The translations under genes were made by a program, and so were the position numbers. This document shows, in pieces, positions 8,350-14,776 of a DNA stretch of 64,000 nt (positions within the stretch are counted from its first letter, which is position 1; every line of letters begins with the position of its first letter). The stretch is from Haloplanus sp. CK5-1 (lineage in GTDB: Archaea > Halobacteriota > Halobacteria > Halobacteriales > Haloferacaceae): positions 2,666,001 through 2,730,000 of the forward strand of contig NZ_CP147505.1 in assembly GCF_037201915.1 (NCBI RefSeq), given 5' to 3'. The notes beneath the pieces are model-generated. The model was given only the letters and a program-made list of their open reading frames with translations. It was not told the origin of the DNA and did not search any database.

Positions 8350-9444
8350 GTGAGATACGGCCAGATGTTCGGTTCGGTGATCGCGCTCAATCCTCGTGGA
8401 ATGCATTCTTTCAGCGTCGAGAGATCTGGCATAAGGCGATACTTGAACCACTCTTGCAATTGGTCCCAGCACCCTTCGACAGCGTTCAATTCGGGAAGTT
8501 TCGACGGGAAGTACCACACTTCGAGATCATCCCCTCGCACGCACGAGACCGAACTGTCTCCGACAGTTTCGGTCTCGCGCTCACCACTCACGTGCTCCCA
8601 CAGATCCCTCGCGTAGAAGTAACCCGCTCGATCCAGAAACACCACTAACTCCTCACCGAACTTGTCTTTCAGCGCTTCTAACAGCCGAATCCCGTGGTTC
8701 CGTGTGAGATTCTCTTCTGTCCAGCAGAAGAAGCTGTCACCGTCGTCGGTGACAGCGCCCAGCACCGTCACTGAATCCCACGCTGTTGCAACCTCTATTG
8801 TCGGGTTTGAGCCAATTGGGTAGAAGCCACGTCGCTGAACAGTTCCGACGTGCTTGGTGAACTGATCGACAACAACGACAGTTTTCTCGGTTAGTTCGGG
8901 CCGTTTTTTTCGACTGTCTCCTGAAACTCAGTTTTCTCTTCAGGGTCGGCTTCATGATGTTGAGGCCGTGCTGTCCGCAAGGACAGCCCGGCCTCTTTCA
9001 ACAAGTCATACGCGTAGGTTTCGTGGTATTCGACGCCGTATTCCTCTTTGGCGTGATGAAGCAAGAGTTTCGCTGACCACGCTTGCTGGTCGTATCCGAG
9101 TTCGGTCGGCGGCTGTTGCAACTGCTCGAACAGTCGCTCACGATCTTTGCCCTCGATTTTTGCTGGACCTCCTGGTCGAGGAGCGTCGTAAGGTGCCTGC
9201 TCGATCGGTTCTTCCTTGAACCGATCGAGCCAGTTGCGAATCGTTTTCTCGACAACACCGTGGCGGTCAGCCAGTGTATCCAGTTGATCGCCCTTCTTGC
9301 GCCCGATCGCCGCGAGAACACGTTCTCGCGGCTTCCCTTCGTCGATCTGGTCCTTGAGATCGTAGAGTTCTTCGAGCGTGATATCGTCAAGCCGACCCAT
9401 TACCAACGCCAGCGTCTCTATCGGTAAAACAGTTCCCTAGACAC
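8327..9444 (-). mobile_element. IS630-type insertion sequence, complete (1118 bp)
   Basis: A single transposase gene fills the element. Imperfect terminal inverted repeats (8324-8349 and 9422-9447) are flanked by TA on both sides (8325-8326 and 9445-9446), the target-site duplication of the IS630/Tc1/mariner group. The ends and the DDE residues are intact, so it may still be active. It was inserted in the gap between the helicase-like gene and the PadR-like regulator, next to a CGTCTGA half-site; the right flank begins TCAGAC. Confidence 0.88.
8331..9400 (-). CDS. IS630-type transposase, two frames joined by a likely -1 frameshift
   Basis: Frame A (9400 to 8891, 169 residues) is the N-terminal DNA-binding part with helix-turn-helix segments (DTLADRHGVVEKTIRNWL). 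Frame B (to 8331) carries the DDE catalytic core: first Asp in VVVVDQF, second in VVFLDRAGYF, and Glu in LPELNAVEGCW. The two frames meet at a run of seven A on the coding strand (8904-8910 on plus), read A-AAA-AAC in frame A; slipping back one base continues directly into frame B with CGG. This is a canonical slippery heptamer, and IS630 elements are known to use frameshifting. A simple homopolymer mutation is the alternative. ATG 9400 was preferred to an upstream TTG. Confidence 0.85.
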
Positions 9445-9447
9445 TAT
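9422..9447 (-). repeat. Right terminal inverted repeat of IS630-type element
   Basis: Reverse-complement partner of 8324-8349. It is followed by TA (9445-9446), completing the target duplication. Confidence 0.8.
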
Positions 9448-9579
9448 CAGACAAGCTTATCGGACTATCTACCGAAACCCGAAACTCTCGTTCAAGCTCT
9501 TCAAGAGACACTCGCGCAGAGGGCGGGAGCAATTTTCAGCCATTCATCGGGGGTGGGTAGTCGAACGAGAAGTAGTGTC

Positions 9580-9816
9580 TCAGTTCCGGTCGGTCAGAGC
9601 CTTCAATAGGTACTCGCCATTCTCCGTCAGTCCGTAGATCTTCTTGTCCTCGGAGTCATCGACGACCTCAATCATGCCCTCTTGACGCAGTTCCTTCAGG
9701 TGAGTGTAGATGTATCCATGAGAGAGGTCAAGGCGCTCCGCAAGGAGATACCCGTGCGCTTGCTCCTCGTCTAGCGCCTCCAAGATTCGAATCTTCGTCT
9801 CCGGCACCAGTCCCAT
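9580..9816 (-). CDS. PadR-like winged-helix transcriptional regulator
   Basis: A 78-residue DNA-binding protein. It has an N-terminal helix (PETKIRILEALDEEQAHGYLL), a helix-turn-helix (ERLDLSHGYIYTHLKELRQ) and a wing ending IYGLTENGEYLL, the usual PadR layout without the C-terminal dimer helix. I chose ATG 9816 (MGLVPETK) because an upstream in-frame extension has no PadR similarity. It is divergent from the small-gene operon starting at 9900, with a conserved 22-bp element (9871-9892) in the gap between them. That makes it a candidate regulator of that operon and perhaps of the protease-nuclease gene downstream (inference). Confidence 0.8.
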   Translation of the reverse strand: MGLVPETKIRILEALDEEQAHGYLLAERLDLSHGYIYTHLKELRQEGMIEVVDDSEDKKIYGLTENGEYLLKALTDRN

Positions 9817-9870
9817 CACAGAAATCTCTGACCGATGGGATGGAAAGCAATAGAACAGCTTTCTCTGAGG

Positions 9871-9892
9871 GGTCAGCGAAAACAAACAAGTA
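9871..9892 (+). promoter_or_regulatory. Shared 22-bp promoter element, copy 1
   Basis: Begins GGTCAGCGAAAAC and ends AACAAGTA. It is identical to 11325-11346 except for one base. It sits 29 nt before ATG 9900, in the divergent gap next to the PadR-like gene. The GAAAAC core resembles a BRE, so the element may combine a promoter with an operator. Confidence 0.6.
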
Positions 9893-9899
9893 GCTTAGA

Positions 9900-10379
9900 A
9901 TGAAATTAGCCGCTATGACTGATCTCTCTGTTCCTTCGGTCAAACGCTGGAAATACCACCACACAGTAGAGGAGGAGAATATCGACAAAGCCGTTGCACG
10001 GTTTAGGGTCCATGTCGAGAACACCATCGACGATCTACGTTCGGAGGAGGATGCAGGACCACCGTATCAGATAGAGGCAGACATCCTAGTTATGGAAGTA
10101 CCTGATTCAGAAGGTGAGAGTACGTTGCTTAGTTGGGGGAACCAGAAGGATCGATATTACGAAACAGAGTCAGGCGATAGAATGAGCAGTAATGAACTCG
10201 TCTATCGTCTTAAACAGGGCGAGGTAGAGGAACGAGACGGCGAAATATACGTTAATGGAGAGCAGGTAGTTCCTGTTGATGAGACAACTGAATGTAGCGG
10301 GCCAAATTTCGACGACCGGAAGGATGGGGACCAGAAAGGGGACATAGGGGAGGTGAACGAATATGACGGATCTGAGTGA
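9900..10379 (+). CDS. Acidic hypothetical protein, first gene of a small-gene operon
   Basis: A 159-residue protein with no family I recognise. The N-terminal part (VPSVKRWKYHHTVEEENIDKAV) looks helical, the centre has beta-like segments (YQIEADILVMEV), and the last 40 residues are acidic and low in complexity. ATG 9915 (MTDLSVPS) is an alternative start. The 3' end overlaps the next small gene by 17 nt, so the two are probably cotranscribed from the promoter element at 9871-9892. Confidence 0.6.
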   Translation: MKLAAMTDLSVPSVKRWKYHHTVEEENIDKAVARFRVHVENTIDDLRSEEDAGPPYQIEADILVMEVPDSEGESTLLSWGNQKDRYYETESGDRMSSNELVYRLKQGEVEERDGEIYVNGEQVVPVDETTECSGPNFDDRKDGDQKGDIGEVNEYDGSE

Positions 10380-10521
10380 TTTGAAAGAACAACTGACTCC
10401 CCGAGGACAAGAAATACTGGAGGAGACGATAGAACGGAAGGGCGAGGAATGGGTAGTGGAGAATAGAGATCTCATTCTGGCTCAAGCTAAGAAGGTGGGC
10501 CACCGAGCGGAGTAGAATAGG
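10363..10521 (+). CDS. Small helical hypothetical protein, 52 residues
   Basis: The ORF from ATG 10363 to TAG 10519-10521 overlaps the preceding gene by 17 nt. The protein is a single predicted amphipathic helical stretch (LKEQLTPRGQEILEETIERK, then WVVENRDLILAQAKKVG). It has no recognised domain. Overlap and strand suggest co-expression with the 159-residue protein, possibly as a complex. Confidence 0.5.
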
Positions 10522-10566
10522 AGACTCTCCAGTCAACGACCAGAACGGTAAGATGAGAAGATAATA

Positions 10567-10920
10567 ATGTCCGACTCAGAACCCAATTCCGCCGAGGCTG
10601 AGCGAAAAGACTCCGAATACTGGAATGTCGATCCCAACTGGGATACAATGGTGAGCAACCCCGAATACCGCGAAGCATTCAACGATGCTGAGCGGGAGGG
10701 ACACTCCACTGAAGAGTCGCACATTCTCGCCCACGTCGAAGTCTGGGACAAGAAGTCCGCCCTCGAAAAATTCGACGAGGGGACTGTCGAGGAACTGATC
10801 GACGACGAGGATGAAGGCAGCGGGATGATCCCGGATTCGAACGAGGGATTCCGTGGGGATACGAGTGGTAATCGGGATGGGGACGATGAGACAGGGAGCT
10901 ACACCCTCGACGACTTCTGA
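10567..10920 (+). CDS. Acidic hypothetical protein of the small-gene operon
   Basis: A 117-residue, very acidic protein. The central part (NPEYREAFNDAEREGHSTEESHILAHVEVWDKKSA, given here only in outline by its start and end) looks alpha-helical, and the C-terminal third is disordered and Gly/Asp-rich. It lies 45 nt after the 52-residue gene on the same strand. I do not recognise it. The high acidity is normal for a haloarchaeal cytoplasmic protein and gives no function. Confidence 0.55.
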   Translation: MSDSEPNSAEAERKDSEYWNVDPNWDTMVSNPEYREAFNDAEREGHSTEESHILAHVEVWDKKSALEKFDEGTVEELIDDEDEGSGMIPDSNEGFRGDTSGNRDGDDETGSYTLDDF

Positions 10921-11293
10921 GCGGGGAACGACGACCACAGTCGACGCTGGGATCGTCGACACCACCACAGGGGCGGATGAGAAAGGTTCGAGCGATCAAC
11001 TGGGGACACACACCTACGAGATTCCAATACCTGTTAGGGTCGTCTACAGGACTTTGCGTGACCTGAGAACGGATCTTGTCTCTTTAGTTGTGAAGACGGT
11101 CAGGACGGTGCGATCTATGAGGTTTCCTCGACTCTTCCGGAGGCTCGAAGAACAATTGTACGGACAGATCATCGAGATACGAGGAAGACTCGCTGAAGGT
11201 TCAGACGAAGCCTTGCCTGAGCACTGGAGTCCATCCACGATCCGTCTGAACGCTCGAACGAAAGTCAGTCCGTCTGAAGGTACAGACGGCTGA
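10886..11293 (+). CDS. Possible basic protein overlapping the previous gene
   Basis: An ORF of about 135 residues that overlaps the end of the 117-residue gene in another frame. Upstream starts at 10853 (GTG) and 10877 (ATG) also exist. The middle has a hydrophobic-basic stretch (IPVRVVYRTLRDLRTDLVSL) and helices rich in Arg. The last 40 codons run over three copies of the island's palindromic repeat, so the C-terminus may not be selected. I include it because codons 35-95 look protein-like, but it may be spurious. Confidence 0.35.
   Translation: MRQGATPSTTSERGTTTTVDAGIVDTTTGADEKGSSDQLGTHTYEIPIPVRVVYRTLRDLRTDLVSLVVKTVRTVRSMRFPRLFRRLEEQLYGQIIEIRGRLAEGSDEALPEHWSPSTIRLNARTKVSPSEGTDG
11188..11206 (+). 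repeat. Island repeat, second copy of ACTCGCTGAAGGTTCAGAC
   Basis: Identical over 19 bp to 8207-8225. It is followed by a half-site at 11243 and the perfect palindrome at 11270-11289. Confidence 0.65.
11270..11289. repeat. Palindrome CCGTCTG-AAGGTA-CAGACGG
   Basis: Perfect 7-bp arms with a 6-bp spacer, 35 bp before the promoter element of the HtpX-Mrr gene. Same family as 5806-5823. Confidence 0.65.
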
Positions 11294-11324
11294 TCTGATT
11301 CTCGTCCGAAGTGGGTTCTGTATG

Positions 11325-11346
11325 GGTCAGCGAAAACTAACAAGTA
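11325..11346 (+). promoter_or_regulatory. Shared 22-bp promoter element, copy 2
   Basis: Differs from 9871-9892 by one base. A TATA-like GAATAATATT (11351-11360) follows, about 24 nt before ATG 11384. This suggests that the HtpX-Mrr gene and the small-gene operon share a regulator. Confidence 0.6.
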
Positions 11347-11383
11347 ACGTGAATAATATTTGCGTCCCACGGGGGGATTGTCG

Positions 11384-12724
11384 ATGAGAGATCTCAGTTT
11401 GACGATCCGGATGGGCATCGCCAGTACCGTCTTGATGGGTGTGTACGCACTCATCGGACTGCTTCTGTTCGCAATCGGTGGCATATGGGTCGCTGTCGTG
11501 GGGCTTCCCCTGCTCGTAGTGCTCCAGTACCTCGTAACGGTTCAATTTCCCCTGTGGACAGAAGAGAGTAGACAAATCACACCTGACGATCACCCAGAGC
11601 TACACGAGCGAGCGGATCGGATCGCCGACGAGTTAGACATCCCGAAGCCCAAGATGTACCTGATCGAGAGCGACCGCTTGAATGCCTTCGCGCTAGGTCG
11701 GCGAGGAAGCGGGAAGGTGTTCCTCCACAGGGGTCTCGTTCAGCGAATGTCGCTTGACGAGTTAGAGCCGATCGTCGCTCATGAATTCGCTCATCTTCGG
11801 AATCGAGATTCAATCCTGATGGGTCTCGGGACTTCTGTCGTTACTCTCGTCTCATCCGGTCTGTTCATCATCTTCCTTCTCGCCTCGCTGGATTCCGAGC
11901 ACCCTTGGCTCGTCCGTCTCGTTGGTGGGGCCGTAAGCATCTGCGTTCACCTTTTCCTCCTCATCTTCGTCGGAATGGTGTCCCGTTACCGCGAGTACGT
12001 TGCCGACGAGGATGCCGTTCGAGTCACAGGGCGCTACGACGGGATGCGAAGTGCGCTGGAGAAGCTACGCTTGGAGAAACGACGTGTCGATGAGGTAGAT
12101 ATGAGCGCGAGCCGGAGCGCGATCAGCTTCGTCGACTTCTCAGGTGGGATAGCGAGTAGTCTACTCGCAACCCATCCCTCGATGGATAAGCGTATTTCTC
12201 GGATTGAACGGCTGGAGTCGGAAGCTGAAGAGATCCCTGACACCCAAGGAGTACCGAGCCAGCCAGACACTGAGACTACCGAAGAGGACTCACCAACGAC
12301 TACACTGGGTGAACTCCCCGACCAACAGTTACTGGCCACGCTCCAGTCGATGGACGAGTACGAGTTCGAACACCTCGTGGCCGAGCTATGGAACGAGATC
12401 GGATGGCGAACGTCGGTGACTACCGCATCGGTGGATCGAGGTATAGACGTGATCGCCGAGCAGGATTCACCTGTCCCACAGAAACAGATCATTCAGGCCA
12501 AGCGGTACAGTTCGGACAACCCCGTGAGCAGCAGCGAGGTTCAGCAGTATGCGGGTCTGTATGCTCAAGAGGATAATGTGGATGCAGTGATCGTCGTAAC
12601 GACCGGACGCTTCACCTCGAACGCATCGGAGGTCGCGGTAGACTCGAACGTCAAGCTCGTCGATGGGGAAGACCTGTGCAAACTGATTCGAGAGGTAGAT
12701 CGAGACTTCTCACTGGTTGACTGA
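11384..12724 (+). CDS. HtpX-type M48 membrane protease fused to an Mrr-type endonuclease domain
   Basis: A 446-residue fusion. Two N-terminal membrane helices (about 11-55) precede the zinc-protease motif HEFAH (133-137), another hydrophobic pair (about 150-200) and the third zinc ligand Glu204 in REYVAD; this is the HtpX layout. After a Ser/Thr/Glu-rich linker (285-305), residues 320-425 form a restriction-endonuclease-like domain: helix DEYEFEHLVAELW, catalytic Asp355 in GIDVIA and Gln371-Ala-Lys373 (QAKRY), the Mrr PD-(D/E)xK signature. Both active sites look intact. The C-terminal nuclease would face the cytoplasm if the topology is as in HtpX. Such a fusion fits stress or phage defence, which is inference. 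ATG 11384 follows a TATA-like box; a TTG 24 nt upstream is less likely. Confidence 0.87.
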   Translation: MRDLSLTIRMGIASTVLMGVYALIGLLLFAIGGIWVAVVGLPLLVVLQYLVTVQFPLWTEESRQITPDDHPELHERADRIADELDIPKPKMYLIESDRLNAFALGRRGSGKVFLHRGLVQRMSLDELEPIVAHEFAHLRNRDSILMGLGTSVVTLVSSGLFIIFLLASLDSEHPWLVRLVGGAVSICVHLFLLIFVGMVSRYREYVADEDAVRVTGRYDGMRSALEKLRLEKRRVDEVDMSASRSAISFVDFSGGIASSLLATHPSMDKRISRIERLESEAEEIPDTQGVPSQPDTETTEEDSPTTTLGELPDQQLLATLQSMDEYEFEHLVAELWNEIGWRTSVTTASVDRGIDVIAEQDSPVPQKQIIQAKRYSSDNPVSSSEVQQYAGLYAQEDNVDAVIVVTTGRFTSNASEVAVDSNVKLVDGEDLCKLIREVDRDFSLVD

Positions 12725-13103
12725 GAGGGGATACCGTCGTCACGTATTCGGTGGGGTATCATGGGCGTGTAGCACCGTCTCTGGCAACCGTTCGAGTAGG
12801 ATTGATGCGTCTCTCCGAAACATCTCGCATTCCTCCGAAGGTTCCCATAGGGCCGCTCATACCCGTCTTCCGAGACCCACAGGGCACTTTGTAGGTAACC
12901 TCGTCCACTGCACACGCATCGGGGACCGCTGAGGTGACAAAGCATATTGATCTGGCCCGTATGATTCAATACGAACGCCAGACGGAGCCGACCCCCGACT
13001 CGACGCGGGTTCGACTCTCGCTACGCGGTGACGCGGGAGTACATAAATGAAGACGGAATATCCCGATGCTGTCCGGTAAATCCTAATCGCTGTTGAGGAA
13101 AAC
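12725..13103. other. Junction between island and tRNA-Arg, no clear gene
   Basis: 379 nt between the HtpX-Mrr gene and the tRNA 3' end. I see no convincing gene apart from a 29-codon ORF (12961-13050). A stretch around 13006-13027 resembles the tRNA T-arm and acceptor in inverted orientation (about 19 of 24 bases), but this may be chance. Confidence 0.4.
12961..13050 (+). CDS. Possible 29-residue ORF
   Basis: ATG 12961 to TGA 13048-13050, with an AT-rich AAGCATATTG about 25 nt upstream that could act as a TATA box for a leaderless mRNA. The peptide (starts MIQYERQTEP, ends DAGVHK) has no family I know. It may be a remnant of a longer gene or simply chance. Confidence 0.2.
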   Translation: MIQYERQTEPTPDSTRVRLSLRGDAGVHK

Positions 13104-13175
13104 GGGCGTGGCGGGATTCGAACCCGCGGTCTAGAGGTTAGGAACCTCTCGCCCTGTCCGCTAGGCCACACGCCC
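13104..13175 (-). tRNA. tRNA-Arg (anticodon CCT)
   Basis: A full 72-nt cloverleaf can be drawn: acceptor GGGCGTG/CACGCCC, D stem GCCT/GGGC, anticodon stem AGAGG/CCTCT with loop TTCCTAA (anticodon CCT), variable AGACC, and T stem GCGGG/CCCGC with loop TTCGAAT. There is no intron and no encoded CCA. The 3' end faces the accessory region, as expected when an element has integrated at a tRNA gene. Confidence 0.95.
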
Positions 13176-13279
13176 TACCGCGAGCATAGCGGGGACGGTG
13201 ACAAAAATGTCGGTATCCTCGTCCGCGAGTTCGACGGCCACACCAGAGCTTATTCGTCGTTGGAACCCGATGATCGATC

Positions 13280-13696
13280 ATGGACAAACGTCCCACTGCG
13301 GCAGATCGACGACGACTCCTCGCACTGGTTGGAAGCGGACTCGCAACCGGACTGGCAGGCTGTTCCGGTGGTGGCGGCGGTGGTGACGGCGGCGACGGCG
13401 GTGATACCGCCACGGCGACGGCCACGCCGACGAGCGGTGGCGACGGCGGCGACGGCGGCGTGCCCAGCGAGTACGAGACGGCGACCAGTCTGGACGGCAC
13501 GGAGCGCGATCCGGAGGCCCTCTCCTCGCAGGACGCAGTGAACTACCAGGAAGAACCACAGGATGGCCAGCAGTGTTCGAACTGCCGGTTCTACATCGAG
13601 GATATGAACGACGACGGGATGGGCGCGTGTGCCATCGTCGCCGGCACCATCGATCCGGAAGGGTACTGCGTGAGTTACGCGGAGTACGAGGGATAG
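13280..13696 (+). CDS. HiPIP-like iron-sulfur Tat lipoprotein
   Basis: A 138-residue exported protein. The N-terminus has a twin-arginine signal (DRRRLLALVGSG) ending in a lipobox LAGC, so the mature protein is probably lipid-anchored outside the cell. A Gly/Asp/Thr linker follows. The C-terminal half holds four cysteines (QCSNCRFY, GACAIV, GYCVSY) in the spacing of high-potential iron-sulfur proteins, which carry one 4Fe-4S cluster and transfer electrons. It stands alone between the tRNA and the convergent Hsp20 gene. The HiPIP call rests on cysteine spacing and size. Confidence 0.85.
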   Translation: MDKRPTAADRRRLLALVGSGLATGLAGCSGGGGGGDGGDGGDTATATATPTSGGDGGDGGVPSEYETATSLDGTERDPEALSSQDAVNYQEEPQDGQQCSNCRFYIEDMNDDGMGACAIVAGTIDPEGYCVSYAEYEG

Positions 13697-13717
13697 CGGG
13701 CCGATCCGTCCGTCCCG

Positions 13718-14167
13718 TCAGTTCACGTCGATCCGAGTTCCCTCGGAGTCGGGGTCGGCTTTGGGCATCCGGACCGTGAGGATACCGTTGTCGTGGGTGG
13801 CGGTGATCTCGGCGGTGTCGACGGCGGTGGGAAGGGAGACCGATCGCGAAACCGACGAGTGGCGGCGCTCGCGGCGGACGAACTCGCCGTCCTGGGACTC
13901 CATATCGGTCTCCTCGTCGCGTTCGGCCGAGACGTGGAGCGTCCGGTCGTCGACGCGCACGTCGATGTCCGCCGTCTCGAATCCGGGTAAGTCCCCGGTC
14001 AGGACGAGTTCGTCACCCCTGTCTTCGAGGTCGATCCGAAGTCCGGCCGTCGTCGGGACCCCCGTCTCGACGGCGTCGGGATCCCACAACTCCGCCGCGT
14101 TCTCGAAGTTCTCCTGCATCTGCTCGAACAGTCGGTCGAGTTCGTCGAACGGAGTTCGTCGATCCAT
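13718..14167 (-). CDS. Hsp20/alpha-crystallin family small heat-shock protein
   Basis: A 149-residue ATP-independent chaperone that binds unfolding proteins as an oligomer. The N-terminal arm is MDRRTPFDELDRLFEQM. The alpha-crystallin domain spans about residues 42-140, with the typical LVLTGDLPGFETADIDV strand and the conserved GILTVRMPK near the end. ATG 14167 was chosen over upstream in-frame codons because it gives the standard Hsp20 start. The divergent winged-helix gene 80 nt away might regulate it, but nothing in the sequence shows that. Confidence 0.93.
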   Translation of the reverse strand: MDRRTPFDELDRLFEQMQENFENAAELWDPDAVETGVPTTAGLRIDLEDRGDELVLTGDLPGFETADIDVRVDDRTLHVSAERDEETDMESQDGEFVRRERRHSSVSRSVSLPTAVDTAEITATHDNGILTVRMPKADPDSEGTRIDVN

Positions 14168-14246
14168 GGTGTCACGTAGGGTCCACAGCGTCATAAGTCG
14201 GCGGGCGACCGACGAGGGTGGCGGTCCGTCGTCCCACGGTCGCGTC

Positions 14247-14630
14247 TCAGTCGCCTCGTCCACGGACACCGTCTCCGACCGCCCGCTTCGACACCGTGAG
14301 TTCGAATCCGCCGTCCGTACCGGTCGAGACCACCACGTCGTCGACTGCACGGAGGTACTCGCTCGCGTGTTTGCCGTCGGGACAGAGTCGCGTTCGCTCG
14401 GCGAGCAGTCCAGCCTCGGTCAGGGCGTCGAGTTTCCGGTACGTCGTCGAGAGGGGAAGGTCACACGCCGAGGAGAGTTCCCTCGCGGACAGGGCTTCCT
14501 CGCTGGCGGCAGCGAGGACCGCCCGGCAGTCGTCGTCCTGCAGGGCGTCGAGAACCGTCTGTATCTCGGGTTCGTCGTCGACGGTCGTTTCGTCGGTCGG
14601 GCGCTCGTTCTGTGGAGTGGCGACGGCCAT
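14247..14630 (-). CDS. ArsR-like winged-helix transcriptional regulator
   Basis: A 127-residue haloarchaeal regulator. A disordered acidic N-terminus is followed by a winged helix (about 25-95): VLDALQDDDCRAVLAA, then ELSSACDLPLSTTYRKLDAL as helix-turn-helix, then the wing. The C-terminal beta strands (DDVVVSTG, GFELTVS) are typical of the haloarchaeal subgroup. AT-rich TATA-like sequence (GGTATTTTATAC, about 14690) lies upstream between it and the divergent gene at 14777. The ligand and targets are unknown. Confidence 0.82.
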   Translation of the reverse strand: MAVATPQNERPTDETTVDDEPEIQTVLDALQDDDCRAVLAAASEEALSARELSSACDLPLSTTYRKLDALTEAGLLAERTRLCPDGKHASEYLRAVDDVVVSTGTDGGFELTVSKRAVGDGVRGRGD

Positions 14631-14776
14631 CGGTGATCACACGTATCCACACCCGCAACCCTCACCAGCATACACCCTCTATATCAGGGGTATTTTATAC
14701 ACCTCCTCGGCTTCGACCGCTGGGAGGGTCCAATAGATAGCCAGGCTTAGGACCATCCGCGTCGAAGGGGGATGCC

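Noticed and set aside
9728-10027. 99-residue minus-strand ORF across the PadR-like gene and the divergent promoter
   Set aside because: It overlaps the PadR-like gene in another frame and covers the promoter element; there is no domain support.
5806-11289. A CRISPR array made of the CGTCTGAA..TTCAGACG repeats
   Set aside because: Copies are far apart, irregular and not separated by uniform spacers; there are no cas genes.
13005-13030. A tRNA T-arm/acceptor-like sequence (GCGGGTTCGA...) in inverted orientation next to tRNA-Arg, as a possible attachment-site remnant
   Set aside because: Only about 19 of 24 bases match, the orientation is opposite to the tRNA, and it lies inside a short ORF with a codon-like pattern. 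It is too weak to call an attachment site.
13380-13470. GGCGACGGC-type triplet repeats, also near 26330-26360
   Set aside because: They encode Gly/Asp linkers of two lipoproteins; simple low-complexity coding DNA explains them.
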